Shown: in pieces, positions 24,415 to 33,793 of the stretch
Layout of the letters: each line of letters opens with the position of its first letter
Position numbering within the stretch: the first letter of the stretch is position 1
NCBI GenBank assembly: GCA_040274725.1
Contig: JBEMAQ010000016.1
Coordinates: 1-64,000, forward strand
Length of the DNA: 64,000 bases
Origin: Solibacillus sp040274725
GTDB lineage: Bacteria; Bacillota; Bacilli; Bacillales_A; Planococcaceae
Direction: 5' to 3'
Translations under genes and position numbers: made by a program
Notes under the pieces: model-generated
What the model saw: the letters and a program-made list of their open reading frames with translations, nothing else
Databases searched by the model: none
What the model was told of the DNA's origin: nothing

Positions 24415-25467
24415 TTATTTTAATTCATTTAAGATTTCATCTAATTTATCTGCTTCAGTAGTTACACCGTTAGAAGAGAAGTACCAGTTAACTCCATCTA
24501 AGTATACGATTTTACCCTCTTTGTAAGCACGAGTTTTTTTAATGATATCGTTTTCGATTTCAGCTTTTACTGTTTCTACATCAGAAGCTGTACGGTCGAT
24601 TACTAATAATACTTCTGGGTCAACAGAAAGGATTGACTCATAAGAGAAGTCCGAACCGTGTGAAGAAGTTGCAATATCAGTCGTTGCTGGTACGAAACCG
24701 AAGTCATTGTACACGTAAGCGAAACGAGAATCCGCGCCGTTATCGAAACCAGAGATTTTCTTTTCATTGTACATTGCTACTAATGCGTTTTCGTAGTTCG
24801 CAGCTTTTGCTACTACAGCGTCAACTTTTTCTTGTAAGCCAGCTTTTAACTCTTCTGCTTTGTCTTCTTTACCGAAGATTTGAGCAGCTAAGTCCACTGT
24901 TTCAAATACGCCATCTACGTACTTTTCGTTGTCAGAACCGATGAATACTACATTTGGTGTAATTTCTTTTAGCTCTTCATAGAATGGCGCTTGGCGACCT
25001 GAGATAAAGATCACGTCAGGCTGTGCAGCTGCAACTGCCTCGAAGTCGATTTGTTTTAACGAACCAACGTCCGCCACACCATCAGTTACATATTTTGCTT
25101 TAATGTGTTCTGGGATGTTCCCTTTACCGCCATTAGCCGCGATACCTACAACACCTTCAACGCCTAAAGCATCAAGTGTATCTAAGAAACCGTAGTCAAA
25201 TACAACGATTTTTTCTGGTGTTTTTTCAAGCGTAACTTCTTCGAAAGTCGTTACTTTACCTGACTCTTCATCTTCACTTGAACCTGTTAAAGAAGAAATT
25301 GTCATTGGGAATGCTGCTGTTTCAGCAACTTCTGCGCCTTGTTCAGCTTGAGCTGCTTCTTGTGTTGCATCTGCCTCTGCTGCTGGTGCTGCCTCTTCGT
25401 CAGAACCACATGCTCCTAACATTAATGTTAACGCTGCTGTCGCAGTTAAAAATTTCCACTTTTTCAT
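24415..25467 (-). CDS. yclQ: Siderophore (petrobactin-type) ABC transporter, substrate-binding lipoprotein
   Basis: 350 residues. Lipoprotein signal ending LMLGAC with lipidated Cys20, followed by an Ala/Glu/Gln-rich linker to about residue 55. The class III periplasmic-binding fold follows: KIVVFDYGFLDTLDALGVEGVVG, LKQIDFEAVAAAQPDVIFISGRQ and VDPEVLLVIDR. It is the last of four genes in the order and type of B. subtilis yclNOPQ, which imports petrobactin and its photoproduct. It has its own Fur-controlled promoter, so it can be expressed above the level of the membrane components. Confidence 0.93.
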   Translation of the reverse strand: MKKWKFLTATAALTLMLGACGSDEEAAPAAEADATQEAAQAEQGAEVAETAAFPMTISSLTGSSEDEESGKVTTFEEVTLEKTPEKIVVFDYGFLDTLDALGVEGVVGIAANGGKGNIPEHIKAKYVTDGVADVGSLKQIDFEAVAAAQPDVIFISGRQAPFYEELKEITPNVVFIGSDNEKYVDGVFETVDLAAQIFGKEDKAEELKAGLQEKVDAVVAKAANYENALVAMYNEKKISGFDNGADSRFAYVYNDFGFVPATTDIATSSHGSDFSYESILSVDPEVLLVIDRTASDVETVKAEIENDIIKKTRAYKEGKIVYLDGVNWYFSSNGVTTEADKLDEILNELK

Positions 25468-25503
25468 TTCTTATTTCTCCTCCTAAAATACGTTCTGTTG
25501 TTG

Positions 25504-25532
25504 ATTATACTGATAATGATTATCATTTTCAA
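25504..25532 (-). promoter_or_regulatory. yclQ promoter
   Basis: On the minus strand TTGAAA (25527-25532), 17-base spacer, TATAAT (25504-25509). The spacer is almost entirely a Fur box. Confidence 0.88.
25511..25525. promoter_or_regulatory. Fur box at the yclQ promoter
   Basis: TGATAATGATTATCA is a perfect match to the 7-1-7 Fur consensus of Bacillus. A second, weaker copy (TGATAATTATGAAAA on the minus strand) lies at 25534-25548. Confidence 0.93.
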
Positions 25533-25624
25533 CTTTTCATAATTATCATTTTAAATAACATTATTATAAATGTCAATAATATTTAGAATTTTTTTGAAAA
25601 CAATTCTCATTCCCATCGTTAAAA

Positions 25625-25658
25625 TTAGATGTATAAGCTTTACTACTTATACATCTAA
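25625..25658 (-). terminator. Hairpin between yclP and yclQ
   Basis: TTAGATGTATAAG / CTTATACATCTAA, perfect 13-bp stem with 8-base loop right after the yclP stop. The T-run is short (TTTT), so it may be a partial terminator. Confidence 0.65.
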
Positions 25659-25663
25659 CGTTT

Positions 25664-26428
25664 CTAATGCGAGTTAAAATATACACAAATACGGCAGCCA
25701 TCCTGCTCTTGGACAGGGATATGCATGTCATACACTTCACGTAGCGCCTCTGAGTTAATAATATCGTTCGTTGGACCGTCCTTTACTAAGCGACCATCTT
25801 TCAGCGCAACGATACGGTCTGAGTATACGGATGCAAAGTTAATATCATGCAGTACGATGACAACCGTCTTCCCGAGCTCGTCTACAAGTTTACGTAGGAT
25901 TTTCATAATTTGAACTGAGTGCTTCATGTCTAAGTTATTCAGCGGTTCATCAAGTAAAATATACTCTGTGTCCTGCGCGATGACCATCGAAATAAATGCA
26001 CGCTGCTTTTGACCACCTGATAGCTCATCTAAAAACTTGTCCTGCATCTCTTCTAGCGTCATATATTCAAGCGCACGGTCTATATGCTTTTCGTCCTCTT
26101 CCGTTAAGCGACCTTTCGAATATGGATAACGACCAAATGACACAAGCTCACGTACAGTTAAACGGACATTTAAATGGTTTGACTGGCGCAAGATTGCCAC
26201 ACGCTTTGCAAACTCGTCAGATTTCATTTTTTTCACGTTCTTTTGATCAAGTAATACCTCGCCCGTATCTGAATCAAGGAGACGGCTTACCATTGATAAT
26301 AACGTCGATTTACCTGCACCATTTGGTCCGATAAATGATGTAATTGCCTTTGGTTGAATTTGTAATGTAACATTCTCAACAACTGGTTTTTTCCCAAAGC
26401 TTTTAGAAAGCCCTTTAATTTCAATCAT
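25664..26428 (-). CDS. yclP: Siderophore ABC transporter, ATP-binding protein
   Basis: 254 residues. Walker A GPNGAGKST, signature LSGGQKQRA, Walker B EYILLDEPLNNLD, and the switch His in VIVLHDINFA. This is a FecE-type iron-siderophore ATPase that powers the YclN-YclO permease. The ATG overlaps the yclO stop by 4 bases (ATGA), showing tight coupling with the permeases. Confidence 0.95.
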   Translation of the reverse strand: MIEIKGLSKSFGKKPVVENVTLQIQPKAITSFIGPNGAGKSTLLSMVSRLLDSDTGEVLLDQKNVKKMKSDEFAKRVAILRQSNHLNVRLTVRELVSFGRYPYSKGRLTEEDEKHIDRALEYMTLEEMQDKFLDELSGGQKQRAFISMVIAQDTEYILLDEPLNNLDMKHSVQIMKILRKLVDELGKTVVIVLHDINFASVYSDRIVALKDGRLVKDGPTNDIINSEALREVYDMHIPVQEQDGCRICVYFNSH

Positions 26429-27381
26429 GCTGCTTTCCTACTTTCCTTCAGTAATAAGTAAATAAAGTAAATACCACCGACAAAGTTAATAACGACACTA
26501 ATTGTTGTTGTTAAATGGAATACATGCTGTACGAGGAATTGTCCCCCTACAAGCGCAATAATACTAATTAAACTCGCACCTACTATTAATACGGAGTGCT
26601 TGTACGTGGCAAAATATTGATACGCTAAGTTCGATACGATTAACCCAAGGAATGTAACCGGCCCGACAAGCGCTGTTGACGTCGCGATTAAAATCGATGC
26701 TAAAATCAGCACCTTTAAAATCATGCCGTCATAATCTACGCCTAGGTTCATCGCATTGTCACGTCCGAGAGACATAACATCTAACTCACGAAGCAGGCGG
26801 TAGCCATAAATAAAGGCAATCCCAAGTATAATAATCCCCACAATAATTAGCTCTGTTTTGACATTCATAAAGCTCGCAAATAATTTAGATTGTAAGCTTT
26901 CGTATTCAACTGGGTCAATTAATACTTGCATGAATGTAACTAAGCTGCCCAGTAGTGTCCCGATAATCATCCCCGCAAGTAATAGCAAGAAGATTGGATA
27001 TTTATCTGCTCGGAACAAGAAACGATAAAGCAGTAACGCGAATAATACCATCGCGATAATCGATAAGCTAAAGTTTAAATAACGGTTTACGACAAAAATT
27101 GACGCTGAACCGACCGTAAAGAAAATAATCGTTTGAACGACTTCATACATCGAGTCAACACCCATCATAGAAGGCGTTAGTAGTCGGTTATGTGTTACTG
27201 TTTGGAAAATCACGGTCGCAAACGCAATGGCTGTACCTGTAATAACCATCGCAACTAAGCGCTCTACACGCTTTGGAAAGGCGTAGCTAAACCCACCCTG
27301 AATATTATAAAAAGCAAATAATGCCATACAAATCAGTGCAATAACGGCTAAAATGATTAATTTCGTACTATTTTTTCGCAT
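26425..27381 (-). CDS. yclO: Siderophore ABC transporter, permease (FecCD type)
   Basis: 318 residues, FecCD-type permease with about nine membrane helices. FQTVTHNRLLTPSMMGVDSMYE is the family's N-terminal signature, and FLGLIVSNLAYQYFATYKHSVLIVG includes the coupling region near the C-terminus. It pairs with YclN to form the membrane pore. It overlaps yclN by 14 bases and yclP by 4, as expected for an operon. Confidence 0.93.
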   Translation of the reverse strand: MRKNSTKLIILAVIALICMALFAFYNIQGGFSYAFPKRVERLVAMVITGTAIAFATVIFQTVTHNRLLTPSMMGVDSMYEVVQTIIFFTVGSASIFVVNRYLNFSLSIIAMVLFALLLYRFLFRADKYPIFLLLLAGMIIGTLLGSLVTFMQVLIDPVEYESLQSKLFASFMNVKTELIIVGIIILGIAFIYGYRLLRELDVMSLGRDNAMNLGVDYDGMILKVLILASILIATSTALVGPVTFLGLIVSNLAYQYFATYKHSVLIVGASLISIIALVGGQFLVQHVFHLTTTISVVINFVGGIYFIYLLLKESRKAA

Positions 27382-28324
27382 ATGCTTTCCCCCTAAATAG
27401 CATCACTAAGAAGATCGCACTACCGATTACTGCGACTGTTGTATTTACTGGAATTTCATATGGGTGAACAATTAAACGGCTGACAATATCACACGCAAGT
27501 AAGAAGGCCGCCCCCATGAAAATTGTGTGCGGAATCGTTTTACGTAAATTATCGCCTAAGTAAAGCGAGACAAGATTCGGCACGATTAACCCTAAAAACG
27601 GAATAACTCCAACCGTTAAAATAACCGTTGTCGAAATAATTGCGACGATAACTAATCCAATATTTAACACCGTACGATAGCTGAGTCCTAAGTTTTTCGC
27701 AAAGTCCTCGCCCATGCCGGCTACTGTAAATTTATTTGCATAAATGTACGCAATAATAATCGCTGGTACTGCTACATAAAGTAGTTCATAACGTCCTGAA
27801 ACAACAAGTGTAAAACTTCCTAAGAAGAACGAATCTACATTTTGTAAAATATCTGATTCATACGCTAAAAACGTTGAAATCGCACCGATAATATTACCGT
27901 ACATAATCCCAATCAGCGGTACGAAAATAACATCTTTAAACTTAATGCGCTCAAGTAGCTGCATGAAAATAAAAGTTCCAATTAATGCGAACGTAAAGCT
28001 AAATAGAATTTGTCCCATGTACGACATGTTCGTAAAGAACAGCATTGAGACAATAATCCCTAATTTCGCTGCATCGAGTGTACCAGCCGTTGTTGGCGAT
28101 ACAAATTTGTTTCGGCTTAAGCTTTGCATAATTAAGCCCGCAATACCCATTCCGGCCCCTGCAAGTAAAATCGCAATTAACCTTGGAACACGACTCATTA
28201 AGAAGATTTGTGTTTTATCTGAATCCCAATCGAGTAAATCGGCTGGCTTAATGTCAATAGCTCCAATAAATAGCGATATAAAGGACAGGATGACGGTTGC
28301 TGTAACTAGCATCCATAATCTCAT
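27368..28324 (-). CDS. yclN: Siderophore ABC transporter, permease (FecCD type)
   Basis: 318 residues, FecCD-type permease; QSLSRNKFVSPTTAGTLDAAKLG is the N-terminal signature and IPFLGLIVPNLVSLYLGDNLRKTIPHT the C-terminal coupling region. It is the first gene of the yclNOPQ operon. A promoter (TTGATT-17-TATAAT) and a Fur box precede it, so iron repression is likely. Confidence 0.93.
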   Translation of the reverse strand: MRLWMLVTATVILSFISLFIGAIDIKPADLLDWDSDKTQIFLMSRVPRLIAILLAGAGMGIAGLIMQSLSRNKFVSPTTAGTLDAAKLGIIVSMLFFTNMSYMGQILFSFTFALIGTFIFMQLLERIKFKDVIFVPLIGIMYGNIIGAISTFLAYESDILQNVDSFFLGSFTLVVSGRYELLYVAVPAIIIAYIYANKFTVAGMGEDFAKNLGLSYRTVLNIGLVIVAIISTTVILTVGVIPFLGLIVPNLVSLYLGDNLRKTIPHTIFMGAAFLLACDIVSRLIVHPYEIPVNTTVAVIGSAIFLVMLFRGKAYAKK

Positions 28325-28366
28325 TTCATTCTCCCACTATTCTCTCTGTATTTTCTGTCTTCTCAT

Positions 28367-28381
28367 TGAAAATGAGAATCA
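28367..28381. promoter_or_regulatory. Fur box upstream of yclN
   Basis: TGAAAATGAGAATCA matches the 7-1-7 Fur consensus at 11 of 14 positions and lies just downstream of the yclN promoter. Confidence 0.8.
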
Positions 28382-28397
28382 ACACTCTCAGTTACTC

Positions 28398-28426
28398 ATT
28401 ATATAATTGCAAGTAGTGAAAATCAA
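28398..28426 (-). promoter_or_regulatory. yclN promoter
   Basis: On the minus strand TTGATT (28421-28426), 17-base spacer, TATAAT (28398-28403). Confidence 0.75.
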
Positions 28427-28544
28427 ACTGCCTAAGTAATGTTTTTGCATTTATCCCCTTGAAAACACACACAAAAGACACAAAAAGCAGAATTTTTCAA
28501 CTTTTATTAGAAATTATTAGCTATATATTACAAAAACAAATAAA

Positions 28545-28576
28545 AGAAAAAGCCCGCTTAAAATAAGCGGGCTTAA
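28545..28576 (-). terminator. Terminator of the GNAT-menC operon
   Basis: AAGCCCGCTTA / TAAGCGGGCTT, 11-bp stem with 3-base loop, T-run on the minus strand. Confidence 0.9.
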
Positions 28577-28581
28577 AAATT

Positions 28582-29688
28582 TTAATTATATACTCGACAC
28601 TCTAAACAATATTGCCCTAACACATCTTTATCGACTTCATAACCAATTCCATGTCGTTTTGAAACATGAATATAACCATCCTCCACCGTTACCTCAGGAG
28701 AAATAATATCCTGTGTCCAGTAATTACTCGACGCAGCTGTATCACCAGGTAAAGTAAAATTCGCTAAGCTCGATAAAGCGACCGCCTGTGCACGGCCAAT
28801 TCCCGCCTCTAGCATGCCACCGCACCAAATCGTCATGCCATGCTCGCTGCAGTAATCATGAATACGCTTTGCCTCTGTTAGACCGCCTACACGTGCTAGC
28901 TTTAAATTAATGATTTTACAGCTACCTAGCTCGACCGCGCGCTTTGCATCAGCAAGGGATGTGATACTCTCATCAAGACAAATCGGTGTTTTAATTTGTT
29001 GCTGTAGCTTGGCGTGCTCGATTAGATCGTCATATGCGAGTGGTTGTTCAATCATCAGTAGCTGAAATTCATCGAGCGCCTTTAACAATTCGATATCCTG
29101 TAATGTATAGGCTGAATTCGCATCAGCCATTAGTGGCACATCGGGATATTTTTCGCGAATTGCACGAATCAATGAGACATCTTCACCTGGCTTAATCTTC
29201 ACTTTAATTCGCTTATAGCCTTGCGCGAGTGCCGCATCAATTTTTGCATAAAGTTGCTCATATGTTGGTTGTAGGCCGATGCTGACACCAACCTCTACCT
29301 TTTCTCGCGTACCGCCAAGCGCTTCGGCTAATGACTGATTTGTCAAACGTGCATACAAATCCCATACAGCCCCTTCAATCGCGGCCTTTGCCATCATATT
29401 ACGGCGAATGGGTGTAAACAATTCATTTACTTTATCTGGATGCTGCAACTCCTTGTGGAGGAGCATTGGAATCAAAAAGTCCTCTAGCATATGAAGTGAG
29501 GTTTTCATCGTTTCCTCTGTATAAGAAGGCGCCTCAAATGCAACGCCCTCCCCCCAGCCAATAACGCCAGACGTATCCTCCGCCTCCACAACTAAAAAAC
29601 GCTTATTTTGTACTGTTCCAAAACTTGTTGTAAATGGTTGTTTCATCTGCATTTCTACTATATAAATAGTTACCTGTTTTAATTTCAA
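28582..29688 (-). CDS. menC: N-succinylamino acid racemase / o-succinylbenzoate synthase family enzyme
   Basis: 368 residues from a TTG start behind AAGGAG. Enolase superfamily, muconate-lactonizing subgroup. The active-site set is complete: catalytic K164 in KVKIK and K263 in LKLARVGG, metal ligands D189 (MADAN), E214 (IEQP) and D239 (LDES). These numbers match those of the Amycolatopsis N-acylamino acid racemase. The family makes o-succinylbenzoate for menaquinone or racemises N-succinyl amino acids. No other men gene is present and an acetyl/succinyltransferase gene is directly upstream, so the racemase role is favoured; both activities may coexist. Confidence 0.9.
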   Translation of the reverse strand: MKLKQVTIYIVEMQMKQPFTTSFGTVQNKRFLVVEAEDTSGVIGWGEGVAFEAPSYTEETMKTSLHMLEDFLIPMLLHKELQHPDKVNELFTPIRRNMMAKAAIEGAVWDLYARLTNQSLAEALGGTREKVEVGVSIGLQPTYEQLYAKIDAALAQGYKRIKVKIKPGEDVSLIRAIREKYPDVPLMADANSAYTLQDIELLKALDEFQLLMIEQPLAYDDLIEHAKLQQQIKTPICLDESITSLADAKRAVELGSCKIINLKLARVGGLTEAKRIHDYCSEHGMTIWCGGMLEAGIGRAQAVALSSLANFTLPGDTAASSNYWTQDIISPEVTVEDGYIHVSKRHGIGYEVDKDVLGQYCLECRVYN

Positions 29689-29700
29689 TTTAAGGGCTCC

Positions 29701-30534
29701 TTATAGAGCAAATAAGGAACGCTTTACGAGTACGTACTGATTTACATGCATATTATCCTTTGCTAAATGAATAATTAAATACCCGCGTGCAAACACTTCC
29801 TGCAAAATATCACGCGTCTTATAGCGCCAGTCCTCTGCAAGCGTCGGATTTTCAATCTTTATTCTTTGGAAATAATATGGCGTAGGCAGTAAATACGCAT
29901 CCCCTGTAATTTCCATATCTTTACTAAATACTTCATTTTCATCAAGTACCGGTAAATCATCTGCATTTAGCGACCAGTCTACAATTGGCTGTGCTTCTTC
30001 TAAAAGCTCCTCTACCTTCGCATTCCAGCGCAAATAATCATTATCTACTAACTGCCACTCCACAAACACACGATCTGTCGGCAATAGGCGATTAAACGGG
30101 TCTTCTAGCTCACCGTAGCAATTCGCAATATACGTATCACTAAACACGCCTAGCTTCGCAAAATTCAAATAGGCTGTGCGCGCCTCAAGCGGATCAAATA
30201 ACCATCTACACTTCGTATACCCGCGCTCAATAGCAATATCCTTCTGAAAAATTTTAATCAGCTCTCCTACGCCTTTTTCACGATATTCACGCTTGATGCC
30301 AAGCAAATGCGAGTATAAATACACTTCGCCATCTACATATCCTGGGCAGCTATAGCTAAAACCAATAAGCTCTTCACCTAAATATGCACCTAATACAAAG
30401 CCGCCATTACGCGAAAAAGCAATGGTTTGATGTGCAGGGATTCGTTCTGTTGCCCAAATCATATACTCTAACTCACGCGCCTCTTCTATTTGCTCAAGCG
30501 TCGTTAACTCTTTTACTAAGACTGATTCTAACAT
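29701..30534 (-). CDS. GNAT-family acyltransferase (COG3375), probably amino acid N-succinyltransferase
   Basis: 277 residues. The N-terminal GNAT core includes GFVLGAYLGEELIGFSYS, YLYSHLLGIKREYREKGVGELI (acyl-CoA loop) and WLFDPLEARTAYLNFAKLG, followed by a C-terminal 120-residue region typical of COG3375. In Geobacillus kaustophilus a homologue next to the MenC-like racemase acts as a succinyl-CoA:D-amino acid N-succinyltransferase. Here the gene is 12 bases upstream of menC in the same operon. The start lies behind AGGAGGG. I infer the same reaction. Confidence 0.82.
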   Translation of the reverse strand: MLESVLVKELTTLEQIEEARELEYMIWATERIPAHQTIAFSRNGGFVLGAYLGEELIGFSYSCPGYVDGEVYLYSHLLGIKREYREKGVGELIKIFQKDIAIERGYTKCRWLFDPLEARTAYLNFAKLGVFSDTYIANCYGELEDPFNRLLPTDRVFVEWQLVDNDYLRWNAKVEELLEEAQPIVDWSLNADDLPVLDENEVFSKDMEITGDAYLLPTPYYFQRIKIENPTLAEDWRYKTRDILQEVFARGYLIIHLAKDNMHVNQYVLVKRSLFAL

Positions 30535-30647
30535 AAAACGTCCCTCCTAATGATTATGCGCCTCTGTGAATAGCACAGGTAATTCCATTATATAACACAA
30601 AGGTGGAATATTCCGACTATTTTATAATTATTCCTTTTTTAGACGAT

Positions 30648-30687
30648 AAAAAACCCCTTTACACACAAAATTTGTGCGTAAAGGGGG
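30648..30687 (-). terminator. Terminator of the POT transporter gene
   Basis: CCCCCTTTACGCACAAA pairs with TTTGTGTGTAAAGGGG (one mismatch) and is followed by a T-run on the minus strand. Confidence 0.88.
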
Positions 30688-30695
30688 TCAAATAA

Positions 30696-32180
30696 TTATT
30701 TAATACCACGCATTGCCTTAGAAATCATCGGTGAGATGAATAAAAGAACAACACCTAATACGATTGATAGCATACCTAACACACCGAAATACATTGTTTC
30801 AGAAACAACTTCATAAACACGTACTAATTGCGCGTTGATTGCTTGTGCAGCTGCTGCTGCTAAGAACCATAGAGCCATTGTTTGACCAGCGAATGCTGCT
30901 GGTGCAAGCTTTGTTGTAGCTGATAAACCTACTGGAGATAGTAGTAATTCACCAAGTACAACGAGGAAAATTGATAGTACAACCCATAATGGATTTACTA
31001 ATTGGCCTTCCGGTGTGATCGTGATTGCTAAAATAATGATTAAGAATGAAACACCTGAGAAGAATAACGAAATCGCAAATTTCTTCGGTGTAGATGGACC
31101 ACGGTCACCTAACTTTGTCCATAGTAACGCAAACATTGGTGCGAAAAAGATAATGAACAGTGGATTAAATGATTGGAACCATGCTGCTGGGATTTCAAAG
31201 CCCATAAATACTAAGTTTGTACGTGTGTCGATAAATGTTGCTAAGACTGTTGCCGACTGTTCAGCAATCGCCCAGAACATCACCGCACATAAGAATAATG
31301 GAATATAAGCTAATAAACGAGATTTCTCGTCTGCATTTGTTTTTGGACTACGGTACATAAATGTAATAAATACTGTAGGAATTGCAATCCCTAAGAATGT
31401 AATTAGTAATGAGAAATTATTAATATTTGCATTGCCTGTCATATAAGCGATTGTGCCTAAAACAACAACAATTAAACCACCAATTGTAAAGTTACGAGCA
31501 GCTTTTTTCTTTTCAGTTGCATCCATTGGGTTCGTTGGTACAACACCTGCTAAACCAAGGTTCTTACGTGTTACCCAGAACACCACTAAACCGATGAACA
31601 TCCCTACTGCTGCAACAGAGAAACCTGCATGAAAGCCCCAGTTTTGTTGGAATAAACCAACTAAAAGTGGTGCTAAGAAACCACCCATGTTAATCCCCAT
31701 GTAGAAGATCGAGAAGCCGGAGTCACGACGTGCGTCATTCGCTGCATAAAGGTCACCAACTACTGCTGAAACGTTTGGTTTCAGTAAACCTGTACCAATA
31801 ATGATAAAGAACATGGATACATAAAGTGCTGTTACGCCAAGTGGCAATGCCAGCATAATATGACCAATCATAATCAAGATACCACCGTAGAATACGGCCT
31901 TCTGTGTACCTGTAATGCGGTCAGCAATCCAACCACCGATAATACCTGTCATATAAATTAACGAGCCATAAATCGACATAATAATGTTTGCTTGCGTTTG
32001 ATCTAAGCCTAGACCACCATCTTTTACTGCATAGTACATGTAGAAGATAAGAATGGCACGCATGCCGTAATATGAAAATCGTTCCCAGAATTCTGTGAAG
32101 AATAACGTAAATAATCCTTTAGGTTGTCCAACGAATCCTTGTTGAGGGACCGATTTTACAATTTCATCTTTTGAATACAT
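30696..32180 (-). CDS. dtpT: Proton-dependent di-/tripeptide transporter (POT/PTR family)
   Basis: 494 residues with about 14 membrane helices. The POT signature is present: FTEFWERFSYYGMRAILIFY holds ExxERFxYYG, and GTGLLKPNVSAVVGDLY plus FSIFYMGINMGGFLAP form the second family pattern. Such carriers bring in small peptides with protons. The gene appears monocistronic with RBS GAGGG. Substrate range cannot be read from sequence. Confidence 0.92.
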   Translation of the reverse strand: MYSKDEIVKSVPQQGFVGQPKGLFTLFFTEFWERFSYYGMRAILIFYMYYAVKDGGLGLDQTQANIIMSIYGSLIYMTGIIGGWIADRITGTQKAVFYGGILIMIGHIMLALPLGVTALYVSMFFIIIGTGLLKPNVSAVVGDLYAANDARRDSGFSIFYMGINMGGFLAPLLVGLFQQNWGFHAGFSVAAVGMFIGLVVFWVTRKNLGLAGVVPTNPMDATEKKKAARNFTIGGLIVVVLGTIAYMTGNANINNFSLLITFLGIAIPTVFITFMYRSPKTNADEKSRLLAYIPLFLCAVMFWAIAEQSATVLATFIDTRTNLVFMGFEIPAAWFQSFNPLFIIFFAPMFALLWTKLGDRGPSTPKKFAISLFFSGVSFLIIILAITITPEGQLVNPLWVVLSIFLVVLGELLLSPVGLSATTKLAPAAFAGQTMALWFLAAAAAQAINAQLVRVYEVVSETMYFGVLGMLSIVLGVVLLFISPMISKAMRGIK

Positions 32181-32512
32181 TGTAATACCCTCTTTTCAAT
32201 TAATTACTATATTCAGATAACTTTCTATATAACTTCAATTATCTGAAAATACACTTCATTACTTTAAAGCATTCAAGTGAAAATTGCAATACTTATTATA
32301 AATTACGTAATTTTCTGTTTTTTATACGCTATTCAATAAAAAGATATCATTCAATTTTCTGAAAACTTAAAGAGATTTTTATTATACTAGAATATTCACT
32401 GTTTGTCATGCCTTATACTTGCGTTGTACGGACAACTTGCACATAATCGACAAATTACGACAAAAAACAGCAATTTTCATCTATGTAGATGAAAATTGCT
32501 GTTTAATTTAGA
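32181..32512. other. Intergenic region between hflX and dtpT
   Basis: About 330 AT-rich bases holding the dtpT promoter and the hflX terminator at its left end... the hairpin belongs to the hflX side only if read from 33793 leftwards. No frame or repeat beyond that hairpin is seen. Confidence 0.4.
32461..32502 (-). terminator. Terminator of hflX
   Basis: CAGCAATTTTCATCTA / TAGATGAAAATTGCTG, perfect 16-bp stem, followed by six T on the minus strand. Confidence 0.9.
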
Positions 32513-33793
32513 TTAAGATTTTACAACATATTGCTCATATTTATTAAAATCGGCTAGCTTTACTTCTAGAGAAAGTAACGTCCCCTCTTCTTCATAGCTC
32601 GTCGCTAAAATGGTTGCCTGCTCATTTAAATAGGAGACAACGGCACCTTGATCGTACGGGATGAGCATGTTGCACTGCACATAATCCGCAAAAATTTGCT
32701 GGCGAATGAGTTGGAGTAACTCATCTAATCCGACTGATTCCTTCGCAGCAATCCAAATGTTGTCGCCACTAACGAGCGGATACTCCACACCTGCTAAATC
32801 CGATTTATTGTACACATAAATCGTCGACACATCCTCGACACCAACTGCTTTTAATGTTTGATTCGTGACGTCCATCATAAAACTATACTCCGCGTTCGAT
32901 ACATCCACAACATGGAGTAGTAAATCAGCCTCACGTGCTTCTTCTAATGTCGAGCGGAATGCCTTTACTAAATGGTGGGGTAGCTTGCTAACAAATCCGA
33001 CTGTATCTGTTAAGAGGAAGGATTTATTATCTGGCAATTCGATATTGCGCACCGACGTTTCAAGTGTTGCAAATAGCATATCCTTCTCAAATACTTGTTT
33101 GTCGCTCGCTTGGCCGATTTTCATCAGCAACTGATTCATAATTGTTGATTTACCCGCATTCGTATACCCAACAATTGATACAACAGGCACTTCGTTTTTA
33201 CGACGCTGTTTACGCTGTGTTTCGCGCTGTTCCTTCATGCCCTCTAAATCCTTTTTGATTTTAGCGATTTGGTCCTCAATTTTACGGCGATCAAGCTCAA
33301 GCTTCGTCTCACCCGCACCACGGTTTTTGAAGCCACCACCTGTACCACCGCCTTGACGTGAAAGCGACGCATGCAGGCCAACTAAGCGTGGGAGCATATA
33401 TTGCAGTTTCGCTAGCTCTACCTGTAACTGTGCCTCGCGTGTTTTCGCACGGCGACCGAAAATATCTAAAATAAGCATCGTACGGTCGATTACTTTACAT
33501 TCTAAATCACGCTCTAAATTACGAATTTGTGAGGGTGACAATTCGTCATTGAAGATAACTAAATTTGCATCTGTTTCTTCAAACAGCGCTTTAATTTCTA
33601 TAATTTTCCCCGTCCCCACATAATGCGAAGGTGTAACACGCTCTAAGTTTTGTGTAATCGTGCCGACAACCTCGACATTTAACGCGTCTGCCAAGTTTTC
33701 AAGCTCTTCCATTGAATAATCAAAATGGTCATCCTTTTGTAAACTTACACCGACTAAAATACCGCGCTCTATTAATGTTTCTACATCTTTCAT
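32513..33793 (-). CDS. hflX: Ribosome-associated GTPase HflX
   Basis: 426 residues. The N-terminal HflX domain includes ELENLADALNVEVVGTITQ and FNDELSPSQIRNLERDLECKVIDRTMLILDIFGRRAKTREAQLQVELAQL-type text, then a glycine-rich loop (SRQGGGTGGGFKNRGAGETKLE), a coiled coil, and a TRAFAC GTPase domain with GYTNAGKST (G1), DTVGF (G3) and YNKSD (G4). HflX splits stalled 70S ribosomes and helps in stress recovery. The length is standard for Bacillales. RBS AGGAGG. Confidence 0.96.
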   Translation of the reverse strand: MKDVETLIERGILVGVSLQKDDHFDYSMEELENLADALNVEVVGTITQNLERVTPSHYVGTGKIIEIKALFEETDANLVIFNDELSPSQIRNLERDLECKVIDRTMLILDIFGRRAKTREAQLQVELAKLQYMLPRLVGLHASLSRQGGGTGGGFKNRGAGETKLELDRRKIEDQIAKIKKDLEGMKEQRETQRKQRRKNEVPVVSIVGYTNAGKSTIMNQLLMKIGQASDKQVFEKDMLFATLETSVRNIELPDNKSFLLTDTVGFVSKLPHHLVKAFRSTLEEAREADLLLHVVDVSNAEYSFMMDVTNQTLKAVGVEDVSTIYVYNKSDLAGVEYPLVSGDNIWIAAKESVGLDELLQLIRQQIFADYVQCNMLIPYDQGAVVSYLNEQATILATSYEEEGTLLSLEVKLADFNKYEQYVVKS

